Source of the DNA: DASTCZ01 sp963704455
GTDB taxonomy: Bacteria > Acidobacteriota > Terriglobia > Acidiferrales > UBA7541
Reading direction: 5' to 3'
Assembly (NCBI GenBank): GCA_963704455.1
Contig: OY969905.1
Span: 3,844,001-3,908,000, forward strand
DNA: 64,000 nt
Shown: positions 1-7,730 of the stretch, piece after piece
Numbering within the stretch: position 1 is the first letter of the stretch
How the letters are laid out: every line of letters begins with the position of its first letter
Program-made: the position numbers and the translations under genes
The notes under the pieces: generated by a model
What the model saw: only the letters and a program-made list of their open reading frames with translations
Databases searched by the model: none
Told to the model about the DNA's origin: nothing

Positions 1-328
1 GCAGTCGGGTCGCGAACGCTTTAATCGGTTCCTTCGCAAACTCCACCCCCTTCGGCGGCGCCGACTGTGGCACGCTGTGCGTGAAGACATAGTTCTTCAC
101 ATTTGTATCGAAGGCCGTCCCGCTCACGCCCTTCTTCTGATAGTCGAGCGCCATGTCGTATGTCTTCCGGCCCTACAAAGTCGTGTCGATCGATGCATAG
201 AACTTGCCCATGCCATAGTTGCCCTTCGGACGGGGACGGTCGAGCCAATCAATGGAGCCGTCGGCACGGCAGATAAAGCCGTCGGCGCTCGTTGTGATCC
301 AAACAATGATTTTTCGTTTGCGGGTCAT
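1..328 (-). pseudogene. Dihydrofolate reductase-like (RibD C-terminal fold) gene with in-frame amber codon; continues past left edge
   Basis: Read on the minus strand from ATG at 328, the protein begins MTRKRKIIVWITTSADGF, the usual opening of dihydrofolate-reductase-family proteins, followed by a conserved IDWLDRP segment. A TAG codon at 175-173 interrupts the frame. Past it the same frame continues with GRKTYDMALDYQKKG and further DHFR-like sequence to the window edge, with no other frameshift. In this family the stop position is normally Trp (an LWGRKTYD-type motif), so the change is a single TGG to TAG substitution. It is either a recent pseudogene, a base-call error, or a read-through site. 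An upstream in-frame start at 514 exists, but its extra 62 residues do not look like the family. Seen directly: the frame and the stop; the family call is from motif recognition. Confidence 0.75.
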
Positions 329-624
329 TGCATGTCCCTGGCTTGTCAGTAGCTCGTAATTAGTGCTTCGGTCAGCTAATCCTAGCGCGAACCGCTCGGG
401 ATTTCTATCCAGTGGGCTTAACTCTGCTGGCACTTGCGGGTTCGACCTGCAACAGTCTGCAAACTTCGCAAAAGATTTGCCGCTCGTCCTGTTAAGATGG
501 AAACAGGGATGCAACTGCGGCGAGGTTTAAAGCGTCCAATCAGCGGGGGAAGAGCGGCGTCTGAACCAATCCGGAAATCTCAGCGATTTTGCTGATTCAA
601 GTCCGAGAGGAAATTCCCAAATTC

Positions 625-1542
625 ATGAAGAGATTGCGCAAAACAATGGGTAGTCCTGTGCTCGGAGCGGTACTTGCCGCGGTTGCGCTGCTGGCGATCC
701 CGCCCGTGGCGCGGTCGCAGCAGCCCGGCGCGGTAGCCGCGCCCGCTGCGGGGAATCCGCAAGGAAGCTCTCCGAAGACTGATGCGCTACCTGCTCTGGA
801 TAAGATTTCCGAGGACCAGAGGGACGCAAAAAATTCCGGCGGGAATCCCGATCAAGATCCCTCAACCCAACAAGCTGGCGGTCATAGTTCGGGTCCCCCG
901 TCAACACCTGCCACAGATAACCAGAAAGGGCGGTTGGACGTGAATCCGATCACCGGCTTGACCGTGTCGCCGGCTTCTAATTTCGTTCCGCTCACCGTGA
1001 AAGAGCGGGCAAAGCTTTATTGGAAACAAAGCTACTTTTCCGTTGGAGCCTATTTCAGGCCCGCTTTTTTTGCTCTCGCGCTGGATCAAACTACAAACTC
1101 ACCTTCGGAGTGGGGCGGCGGATTTTCCGGATTCGGACAGCGCGTGGCCTCGCGCACGGCGAGCAACATTGTGCAAGGCACCATTCGAGCGCCGCTTGCG
1201 GCGGTGTTGCATGAAGACGTTCGCTATATTTCCGACCAGCGCGGAGGCAAGCGCCGTCTACTGCACGCGGTTGAATACACGATTCTCACGTATAACAATC
1301 AAGGGCATCCGACCTTCAATTTTGCAAAATTCATTTCATACTACGCCTCGACCGCGATCTCAACCGCTTGGCGTCCCGGCAATCATTCTCTGGCGGAGTA
1401 CACGTTCTCGAACGGCAGCGAGCAAATTGGGCTCAGTCTGCCGGTCAACCTCTTGCAAGAATTCTGGCCCGAAATCTCCCGCGATGTGTTCCACCGCCTG
1501 GCTAAGATCTTCTCAAACGTGTCAATCTCGGTACCCCATTAA
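625..1542 (+). CDS. Exported hypothetical protein (305 aa)
   Basis: The product starts with a basic n-region and a hydrophobic stretch ending near ARSQ (residues 1-32), a Sec-type signal peptide. A low-complexity Pro/Gly/Ser/Gln-rich linker follows to about residue 125. The rest is a compact domain rich in aromatic and small residues that reads like a membrane-associated or outer-membrane domain. I do not recognise a named family, though similar conserved hypothetical proteins occur in acidobacterial genomes. The ATG at 625 is chosen because it puts the signal peptide at the N terminus; an in-frame TTG at 589 would add 12 charged residues, and ATG at 646 is also possible. Flanked by two broken genes; no operon partner. 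Confidence 0.7.
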   Translation: MKRLRKTMGSPVLGAVLAAVALLAIPPVARSQQPGAVAAPAAGNPQGSSPKTDALPALDKISEDQRDAKNSGGNPDQDPSTQQAGGHSSGPPSTPATDNQKGRLDVNPITGLTVSPASNFVPLTVKERAKLYWKQSYFSVGAYFRPAFFALALDQTTNSPSEWGGGFSGFGQRVASRTASNIVQGTIRAPLAAVLHEDVRYISDQRGGKRRLLHAVEYTILTYNNQGHPTFNFAKFISYYASTAISTAWRPGNHSLAEYTFSNGSEQIGLSLPVNLLQEFWPEISRDVFHRLAKIFSNVSISVPH

Positions 1543-1733
1543 TTGCGCGGGCCGGCGGCCGGCCGTTCCTAAAAAGAAAATGTGCGAGGGGCACCCGGCG
1601 TTGATTGACAAAGCGGGGCATGGTCACTAGTCTCTCGACAAATAAAAAGCTGCATTCGGAAATCCTGGATTAAACGGCTCCTGGTGTACGGCGAAGTTCC
1701 GTTGGAATGATCTCACTTAGGAGGATTCCATCC

Positions 1734-1859
1734 ATGGCAAGAATCGGCACAGCCGTCAATGGGTTCATCGCTTACGCGCTATTCTTCCTCACGTTTCTCT
1801 ACGCAATCGGTTTTGTGGGCAGCCTGTACGTTCCCAGATCCATCGACAACCCGGCATGA
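1734..1859 (+). pseudogene. 41-codon N-terminal stub of an MddA/NnrU-type (methanethiol S-methyltransferase-like) gene
   Basis: An ideal AGGAGG Shine-Dalgarno lies 8 nt before ATG 1734. The translation contains FLYAIGFVGSLYVPRSID, which closely resembles the start of MddA/NnrU-family membrane methyltransferases, where a YAIGFVGN-V-PKSID block precedes the second membrane helix. The frame stops (TGA) straight after this block, at 1857-1859. None of the three forward frames downstream resumes recognisable family sequence, so about 80 percent of a normal roughly 250-residue protein is missing. The intact translation-initiation region suggests a recent deletion or rearrangement, not a chance match. 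Confidence 0.6.
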
Positions 1860-2270
1860 GTCTTTTCGCCGCGCGCGAATTCCAGCAGGCGGAAGTCGCC
1901 GATGCATGGACCGGAATCGGCGAGCCAGCCGCCCCAGTAGCGGGCGCAGGTTCAAAAGGCGCGCCGAACCGTGGGAAAGATGACAGAACTCGGCTTCCCA
2001 GAACGACACAAAACGTCACAATTTAGAACTCGAATGCCAGAATGGATTGTGATCCAGCGCACAGTTCCAAAGTAATGCTCATAACATGCTGTATACAAGG
2101 GCTTTATGGCAAGACGTTCTTCAGGTAGGGACCGACCTTAGTACTGGAACCATGCGTGCACCTGTACAGATAGAAATGCCCACTTGTGCCTTTCCCTGCA
2201 AAGCAGAAAAGACCACGAATGGCCAAACCAGGTCAGTTTCTATTCTCGCCTTTGTCGGAGGAAAGACCAA
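1860..2270. other. Non-coding stretch between the mddA stub and the pilin gene
   Basis: No convincing gene is visible. An open frame overlapping the stub stop (ATG 1856, about 56 codons) lacks family features and probably represents decayed DNA. The right part holds the promoter region of the pilin gene, including a sigma-54-like element. Confidence 0.5.
2145..2160 (+). promoter_or_regulatory. Candidate sigma-54 (-24/-12) promoter for the pilin gene
   Basis: TGGAACCATGCGTGCA matches the sigma-54 consensus TGGCACGNNNNTTGCW at 10 of 12 informative positions at most mismatch counting by eye, with the invariant GG and GC exactly 10 nt apart. The predicted start point is near 2171, giving a leader of about 100 nt to the pilin ATG at 2271. 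Sigma-54 control of pilin genes is known in Pseudomonas, Myxococcus and Geobacter. Two NtrC-type activators are encoded elsewhere in this window, but no link is shown by sequence. Confidence 0.5.
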
Positions 2271-2747
2271 ATGCGCAAGACCCAGAAGGGTTTCTCACTG
2301 ATTGAACTTTTGATCGTTGTCGCGATCATTTTGATTATCGCTGCCATCGCGATCCCGAACTTGCTTCGGGCGCGAATTTCGGCAAACGAAGCTTCCGGAG
2401 TCAGCTCGCTCCGCACAATCAACACCGCGTGCATCACTTACAACTCCACTTACGGGACGTATCCCCCGGCGATTTCCGACCTCGGCCCAGTGGCCTCAGG
2501 TTCCATCCCGACCAGCACACAGTCTGACTTGCTCGACGAGGTGCTTGCTCCGGCCAGCGGCGTTCCGCAGAAGAGCGGCTACAACTTCACCTATGCCGTA
2601 GGCGCGAGCAATGCGACCTACACCGTTCACGCGGACCCTGTGACTGTGAACCAAACCGGCGTACGCCACTTTTTCACGGACGCCTCCGGGGTTATCCGTT
2701 TCAACGCCGCACAGACAGCAGCGGTAACCGATTCCCCCTTGCAATAA
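2271..2747 (+). CDS. Type IV pilin-like protein with class III prepilin signal (PilA/GspG-like)
   Basis: The 158-residue product begins MRKTQKG followed by FSLIELLIVVAIILII, the prepilin peptidase signal: cleavage after Gly7, Phe8 as mature residue 1, and the conserved Glu at mature position 5 (Glu12). The hydrophobic helix IAAIAIPNLLRAR is typical of pilins and pseudopilins. The globular part has periodic Thr/Ser/Ala segments and only one Cys, so the usual C-terminal disulfide loop is absent, as in many acidobacterial and delta-proteobacterial pilins. GGAGGAAAG is well placed before ATG 2271. No pil assembly genes are nearby, so it is a stand-alone pilin that could be a major pilin, a minor pilin or a pseudopilin. 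A strong terminator follows. Confidence 0.9.
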   Translation: MRKTQKGFSLIELLIVVAIILIIAAIAIPNLLRARISANEASGVSSLRTINTACITYNSTYGTYPPAISDLGPVASGSIPTSTQSDLLDEVLAPASGVPQKSGYNFTYAVGASNATYTVHADPVTVNQTGVRHFFTDASGVIRFNAAQTAAVTDSPLQ

Positions 2748-2772
2748 GAATTTACCCCCCGACGCAACAGCC

Positions 2773-2806
2773 AGAGCGGAGGCCACAAGCCTCCGCTCTT
2801 TTCTTT
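2773..2806 (+). terminator. Rho-independent terminator of the pilin gene
   Basis: A perfect 11-bp stem (AGAGCGGAGGC / GCCTCCGCTCT) with a 5-nt loop is followed by TTTTCTTT, 25 nt after the pilin stop codon. Confidence 0.92.
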
Positions 2807-2962
2807 GTGCTATACGTTTTTGCGCGAATCGTTTTCTCAGGCGCGAACATTTTCTCGCGATGCAATTTGCATTTGCGCGAGACGATTGTCCGGTGCGCCC
2901 CGCGAACTGATTGCCAGCGAAAAGCGCGTCCGCCGTAGATGCGCGCGCAATCGGCGCGAACG

Positions 2963-2991
2963 CGTTGCAGTAATTTCCGCGTCTGCGTAGA
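2963..2991 (+). promoter_or_regulatory. Possible sigma-70-type promoter of tRNA-Leu
   Basis: TTGCAG (2963-2968) and TAGACT (2986-2991) are separated by 17 bp. The predicted start lies about 8 nt before the tRNA. Each box matches 4 of 6 consensus positions. Confidence 0.4.
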
Positions 2992-3005
2992 CTTAGAAAA
3001 CCCGA

Positions 3006-3093
3006 GCCCGGGTGGCGGAATGGCATACGCGGGGGACTTAAAATCCCTTGTCCTTAACGGGACGTGTGGGTTCGACTCCCACCCCGGGCACCA
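3006..3093 (+). tRNA. tRNA-Leu (anticodon UAA), CCA encoded
   Basis: The acceptor arms GCCCGGG and CCCGGGC pair perfectly. The anticodon arm GGGGA-CTTAAAA-TCCCT places TAA at the anticodon. The long variable arm (around TTGTCCTTAACGGGACGT) is that of a class II tRNA. The T arm is GTGGG-TTCGACT-CCCAC, and A plus genomic CCA end at 3093. UAA with these features gives leucine. Confidence 0.97.
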
Positions 3094-3256
3094 GAACTTC
3101 GCATTCGTTTTCTGTTAGTTGGCTGTCTCCCTTTGTCCGCGCAATTCCTGCGTACCGCATAAGATACTCAGATTTCATCTGTTGGAAGCGGCCATGCGCG
3201 TTTTCCTCCGACTTTCCCGTCAGCAATGGGGAATTTCCTCGAAGCGATGTCCGCAG

Positions 3257-5224
3257 CTACTTTGTTTGCGACATGTGGAAGAAGAACAGTAGTGAGAGCT
3301 GGAAATCGCGCAACAGGTTGAGAGGAACGAGATGCACCGGAATCCGCAGCCAGTTTCTTTCGCTCCAGCGCTGCTTGACGCCGCCCCAGAAGTAAGCCAG
3401 GTCGGCCCGCGTGTATACGTTTTTCGGAGCGAGCAGCGGGCTCCATTTGGCCCAGAACAATTCGATCTTCGAGGGAACACGAAGCGTCGGGAAGTAATCC
3501 TTGGCGCGCTTGTAGGCGGACTGTAAGTCAGCCATCTTGAGCCGGCCGTACGCCAGCCGCATCTTGGTGAGTTCTTCGGCCACACGCTGCTCGGCCTCGC
3601 TCGGATGGCGCGTTTGCAGCCAGAGTTCTTCCATCTCAATCAGGATGCGAAACATCCCGCCGAGATGAGCGCGAATCTCTTTCGCGCGGGAGGTGTAGTA
3701 ATCCCAGCGGGAAAGGATCGGATAACCCGGACGGCGGTTCTTGCGGCCCTTCAACCGGAAAAAGCCGCACATCATCGGGTGGCGGCCTTCGGTCATGATG
3801 GAATTCTTGTACCAGGTGAACCGCAGAAAATTGCTCCAGTAGTTGGCGCGCGTCCCGCGGCGCAAAATCTCCTTCATGTTCTCGAGGCTGTAAAAAGTAC
3901 GCCAGGCTTCGAAATAGGTCTCTCGCCAGGCGCCATCCTTCATGCGTGGGTGGGAAGTGACTTCGTGATGGGAATCAAACAGATTGAAATCAGGGTGCAT
4001 CCATTCGCCGCGGCGAGCCATCGCGAGATGGTCCATGGATCCCGGCAGCGGCGCGAGCATGAAGAAAGAGGCGTGGTCGGGGCGCACATCTCGCATGAGG
4101 TAGGCCACGTCGCGGCGGACGGACTCGACCGTGTCGAGGGGGAAACCGATGATGTAGCCGACATGCGTGGAAATATCCGAATTGCGGTAGGCGTCGATGA
4201 GCTGCGAGTACTCCTGCACATGGTTCTGTGACTTGCCCGCCGCGGCCAAATTTCCCGGATCCACGCTCTCCATGCCAATGAAGACGTTGATGCAGCCGGC
4301 GCTGCGCGCCTTAGAAACAAAATTCTTAATTTTCCAAGAGAGGACGTCCACCTGCATCATGAATTTGACTCGTATCTGTTCCTCTTCGCGCAAGCGGATC
4401 AGGGCGTCAAAGATAGCTTCCCAGTTTTTGTTTCGAGCGAAGTTATCGTCGGTAAAGAAATAGAAGGTGATGCCGTGGGCCATGTAGTTGTGACGGATGG
4501 CCTCGGCGATTCGTTCGGCCGAGCGAAAGCGCATCTTGCGCCCCTGAACGTTGATGATGGTGCAGAAAGTGCATTCAAAGGGGCAGCCGCGGCCGCAGTC
4601 AAGCGTGCCGAAGTTGGGGGCCACAAACTTCCGCAAGTATTCCTTGCGGATCGCGGGAATGGGCTTTTCGTATAAGTCGGGCTTGTTGCCGATAAAATCG
4701 TAGAGCGGCTTGAGCCGGCCGCGAATCGCATCGGAGAGCAGGCCGCCCCAGGCTTCCTCGACCTCACCCTTCACAATCGTTACGCCCTCGTCCAGGAGTT
4801 GCTGGATATCCTGAGGGATATTCGGGAGCAACGAGAGATAGCCGGACACATGAAAGCCGCCGATCATCACCGTTAGACCTGCGCGGCGGAAGGTGCGCGC
4901 GAGGTCGGCGGCGCGCGGAAACTGGTTTGTCTGCACACCCGCGAGGCAGATGATCGTTCTGGTATGGTCACTGCGTTGAGACCGGCAGATGCGCTTCACC
5001 GGGATTTTGTCCACGGTTTCGTCGAGCAGGTGGATTTTCACACGCACCGATTCCTCGAGGCGTTTCTGCGCGATGAGTTCCTCGGTCAAGCCCGCAAGGC
5101 ATGCCAGCGTGTTGCTCGGCAAAACGCCGCGCCAATGGCGGACTACATAGCCGTCATCGTCATATTGAGAGGGTTTAATCAGGTAGAGCTGAACGCTCTG
5201 TACAATGGATCTATCTGTTTCCAC
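3257..5224 (-). CDS. B12-binding-domain radical SAM protein (655 aa)
   Basis: The N-terminal 180 residues look like a cobalamin-binding Rossmann domain (LAGLTEEL, a VMIGGFHVSGYL block, then a GEVEEAWGGLL segment). The radical SAM core follows with the cluster motif Cys214-x3-Cys218-x2-Cys221 inside CGRGCPFECTFC, a GITFYFFTDDNFARN strand and an INVFIGMESVDP block. The C-terminal 200 residues are helical and basic. This architecture is shared by B12-dependent radical SAM enzymes such as BchE, HpnJ/HpnR and many uncharacterised methylases or cyclases, so the substrate cannot be assigned. The start is GTG 5224; a GGAAG element lies about 13 nt upstream and no better start is open. Monocistronic, convergent with the tRNA side. 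Confidence 0.85.
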   Translation of the reverse strand: METDRSIVQSVQLYLIKPSQYDDDGYVVRHWRGVLPSNTLACLAGLTEELIAQKRLEESVRVKIHLLDETVDKIPVKRICRSQRSDHTRTIICLAGVQTNQFPRAADLARTFRRAGLTVMIGGFHVSGYLSLLPNIPQDIQQLLDEGVTIVKGEVEEAWGGLLSDAIRGRLKPLYDFIGNKPDLYEKPIPAIRKEYLRKFVAPNFGTLDCGRGCPFECTFCTIINVQGRKMRFRSAERIAEAIRHNYMAHGITFYFFTDDNFARNKNWEAIFDALIRLREEEQIRVKFMMQVDVLSWKIKNFVSKARSAGCINVFIGMESVDPGNLAAAGKSQNHVQEYSQLIDAYRNSDISTHVGYIIGFPLDTVESVRRDVAYLMRDVRPDHASFFMLAPLPGSMDHLAMARRGEWMHPDFNLFDSHHEVTSHPRMKDGAWRETYFEAWRTFYSLENMKEILRRGTRANYWSNFLRFTWYKNSIMTEGRHPMMCGFFRLKGRKNRRPGYPILSRWDYYTSRAKEIRAHLGGMFRILIEMEELWLQTRHPSEAEQRVAEELTKMRLAYGRLKMADLQSAYKRAKDYFPTLRVPSKIELFWAKWSPLLAPKNVYTRADLAYFWGGVKQRWSERNWLRIPVHLVPLNLLRDFQLSLLFFFHMSQTK

Positions 5225-5444
5225 GAACGAATTACTTCCAGGAAAATTCGGTTTGACTAGGATTTCCCTTTTGGATTTTCAAGCAGAAAACATTATACAC
5301 CCGCGTCGCTTCATTCGGACTGTTCAAGCGCTTTTTCGTGCCTGGTTCGCCACCGGCGCTGCATGCTTTCGGGAAGTAAGCGGGCGAATGGGGTGGCTGG
5401 TTCGCGATGGGCCTTGCGGCTCGCGATTCAAGTACAATGTTCAC

Positions 5445-5972
5445 ATGAAAACCAAGTTTGTTGTAACAATCATCGTCGCTGGAATGATGGGGATGATGGC
5501 CGCGGCGCGCACTCTACAGAATACTGAAGGCAAAGAGCCGCTGTTCTTCGCCAGGATTGCCGCGGACGTGGCCGGCAATGTGCAAAACAAATCTTTGAAC
5601 GGTTTCATCGCGATTTACATTGAGCCGAAGAATTGGGCCGCTGGTTTGAAGGACAGCGATCTTGGCCCGTTCATGAAAATGAAGGAAGCGAAGGCCGGGC
5701 GCAGTGCGGTTTGTTTGTTCTCCGATACCAAAGACACCGCCATTTGTGTGTATTTTGATGGCGACGCGCCGTTCGGCGTGGCGGCCGTAGCGGTTGGCGC
5801 CAGCAGAAAGATTGAGGATAAGGATGTCGCGGCGGCGTACAAAGCAGTTACGAAGGAAATGCTGAAGAAGGGTGATGCAGAGTTCAGTTTCGCGCCGAGC
5901 GACGTGAATACCGACGACGGCACGCCACTGCCCGGATTCCAGATCACCAGCACTGCAAAATCAAAGAGCTAG
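5445..5972 (+). CDS. Small exported hypothetical protein (175 aa)
   Basis: MKTKFVVTIIVAGMMGMMAAARTLQ is a Sec signal peptide. The mature part of about 150 residues has alternating hydrophobic strands and a Lys-rich helix near the C terminus, with a single internal Cys. No family recognised. The ATG at 5445 is preferred over open codons further upstream because it begins the signal peptide directly. It sits between the divergently read radical SAM gene and the convergent TPR gene, so it appears to be transcribed alone. Confidence 0.65.
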   Translation: MKTKFVVTIIVAGMMGMMAAARTLQNTEGKEPLFFARIAADVAGNVQNKSLNGFIAIYIEPKNWAAGLKDSDLGPFMKMKEAKAGRSAVCLFSDTKDTAICVYFDGDAPFGVAAVAVGASRKIEDKDVAAAYKAVTKEMLKKGDAEFSFAPSDVNTDDGTPLPGFQITSTAKSKS

Positions 5973-6034
5973 TTCAGTCGCGACTCCACGGTGGTTTCCC
6001 GAAGCCGCGCGTAATTCATTCCCAAGATAAATTT

Positions 6035-6517
6035 CTAATTCACCATGCGTCGGAGCTCTGCGAGGGATTGGCGCGCGAGCGTGAATCGCGGCTCGATGTC
6101 GAGCGCTTGCTGGAATAAGTCGCGAGCGCGGTTGATCAAGCCCTTGGCGAGGAAAGCGCGGCCCATATTGAAGTAGGGAAAGTGGCGCGGATCGTAACGC
6201 TTGGCCATCACTGCTTGATCGAGCCAGGGGAGCGCTTCGTCATATTTGTGCTGGCCGATTAGGTAGGCACCGATGTCGTTGTAAGGATTGCCGAAATCCG
6301 GGTCCACGTTGATAGCAAGTTTGCATTCCGCGATGGCTTCTTCGACTTTTCCCTGAAAGTGATAAGTCCAGCCGAGAAACGTGTGCGCTTCCGCGGTGGG
6401 ATGCAGAGCGATGGATTCCCGGTATAGCTCGACGGCGCGATCGAAGTCGCCCTCCATCTGCGCCTGGTAAGCATCCCGCAATCGTTGCCAGGCCAGCGAT
6501 TTCTTGTCGGACGGCAT
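6035..6517 (-). CDS. TPR-repeat protein (160 aa)
   Basis: From ATG 6517 the protein shows three to four tetratricopeptide repeats: an AYQAQMEGDFDRAVELYRES unit, an AHTFLGWTYHFQGKVEEAI unit with CKLAINVDPDF, a GAYLIGQHKYDEALPWLDQA unit, and a C-terminal NMGRAFLAKGLINRARDLF unit ending ALDIEPRF. Such proteins are protein-interaction scaffolds. There is no signal peptide in this start model, so it is probably cytoplasmic. The frame is open upstream to 6694, but those residues look non-coding (Pro/Arg-rich, no repeat). The partner is unknown. Confidence 0.85.
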   Translation of the reverse strand: MPSDKKSLAWQRLRDAYQAQMEGDFDRAVELYRESIALHPTAEAHTFLGWTYHFQGKVEEAIAECKLAINVDPDFGNPYNDIGAYLIGQHKYDEALPWLDQAVMAKRYDPRHFPYFNMGRAFLAKGLINRARDLFQQALDIEPRFTLARQSLAELRRMVN

Positions 6518-6860
6518 GTAAGTAAGAGAGCACAGCGGGGTGGGGGAGTCAACGATTCGATTGTTCACCGAGCGGCGTAGTGGAAGAAATTCCAGCGGAA
6601 GCGCGGTAACGCTTTGGGTACGCGCGTCTGGGCGGAACCTGCGCGGTGTGCAATAGTTCTCGCGTGGGGGACTCCGGCAGAACACTCCACTCAAATTGTG
6701 CGTCGGCTCGCCGGAACGCAGGCGCAGGAGAGATTTCCTATCGTCGAACCCGGCCCAGCGAAGAACAGAACCGTTGCGTGCGCGGATTCACCAGCCATTT
6801 GCGCGCGGACGAAGTTCGCCGCGTGAAGAACCGCGGACGCTGCAGCTGAAAAAATAATTA
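6518..6860. other. Intergenic region between the TPR gene and the polysaccharide exporter
   Basis: 343 bp between divergent genes. Short open frames here carry no recognisable signal. It should contain the promoters of both neighbours, but no element is clear enough to call. Confidence 0.4.
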
Positions 6861-7715
6861 ATGAACGCTACCGTACAAACCGGGATGGTGTCGAAAGTTC
6901 CCCCGATGCGGATTTATCCGCAGCGCGGCTGGCTGGAATTTGATTTTGGCGAACTGTGGCATTTCCGCGAACTGCTCTACTTTTTTGTGTGGCGCGACAT
7001 CAAGGTGCGCTACAAGCAGACGGTGGTGGGGGTGGCGTGGGCCGTACTGCAGCCGTTCCTGACCATGCTTGTATTCATTCTTTTCTTCGCGAAGCTGGCG
7101 CACTTGCCCGTGGACGGGATGCCGGCTGCGATTTTCTACTACAGCGCGTTGCTTCCGTGGATGTATTTCTCGGCGTCGCTCGTGAACGCGACGAACACAA
7201 TCGTGGAAAACCAGCGGGTGATCACAAAAGTGTATTTTCCCCGGCTGGTGCTTCCGCTGTCCGCGATTTGTTCAGGCCTGGTGGACTTTGCAATTTCATT
7301 CGTAATGTTCGCGGCGATGATGATTTATTACGGCGTGCGGCCGACAACGGCGATAATTTATTTTCCGCTGTTTCTGCTTCTCGCGCTCCTGACCGCGCTG
7401 GGCGTTGGACTTTGGCTTGCGGCGCTGAACGCGGTTTACCGCGACGTGCGTTACGTCGTGCCGTTCGTCGTGCAATTCTGGATGTTCGCGTCGCCGGTGG
7501 TCTATCCGAGCTCGATTATTCCCGAGCGCTGGCGCTGGCTTTACGGGTTGAACCCTATGGCCGGAGTGATCGAAGGATTCCGGTGGTCGCTCACCGGGCA
7601 TGGCGAGCCGCCGGGGCGAATGCTGATTGCGTCGTCGCTGGTGGTGCTGGTGGCGCTGGCCGGAGGGCTGGCGTATTTCCAGCGAATGGAAACGACGATT
7701 GCGGACACGGTGTAA
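6861..7715 (+). CDS. wzm: ABC-2 type polysaccharide/O-antigen export permease (Wzm-like)
   Basis: The 284-residue product is an ABC-2 permease. The N-terminal FRELLYFFVWRDIKVRYKQT segment precedes six predicted membrane helices. The helix-3 region VITKVYFPRLVLPLSA and the C-terminal WMFASPVVYPSSIIPERWRW-LNPMAGVIEGFR blocks are highly typical of Wzm/KpsM/TagG-type exporters. It moves undecaprenyl-linked glycans across the inner membrane together with the ATPase encoded 16 bp downstream. Start ATG 6861, at the conserved length; no strong Shine-Dalgarno is seen. The first gene of a likely four-gene cluster (permease, ATPase, flippase, membrane/spermidine-synthase-like). Confidence 0.9.
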   Translation: MNATVQTGMVSKVPPMRIYPQRGWLEFDFGELWHFRELLYFFVWRDIKVRYKQTVVGVAWAVLQPFLTMLVFILFFAKLAHLPVDGMPAAIFYYSALLPWMYFSASLVNATNTIVENQRVITKVYFPRLVLPLSAICSGLVDFAISFVMFAAMMIYYGVRPTTAIIYFPLFLLLALLTALGVGLWLAALNAVYRDVRYVVPFVVQFWMFASPVVYPSSIIPERWRWLYGLNPMAGVIEGFRWSLTGHGEPPGRMLIASSLVVLVALAGGLAYFQRMETTIADTV

Positions 7716-7730
7716 AGGCTCACAACGCTG

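Noticed and set aside
1856..2027. 56-codon frame starting in the ATGA overlap of the mddA stub
   Set aside because: No signal, motif or ribosome site beyond the overlap; reads as decayed DNA.
3605..4231. 208-codon plus-strand frame inside the radical SAM gene
   Set aside because: Shadow of the minus-strand gene, which has clear motifs.
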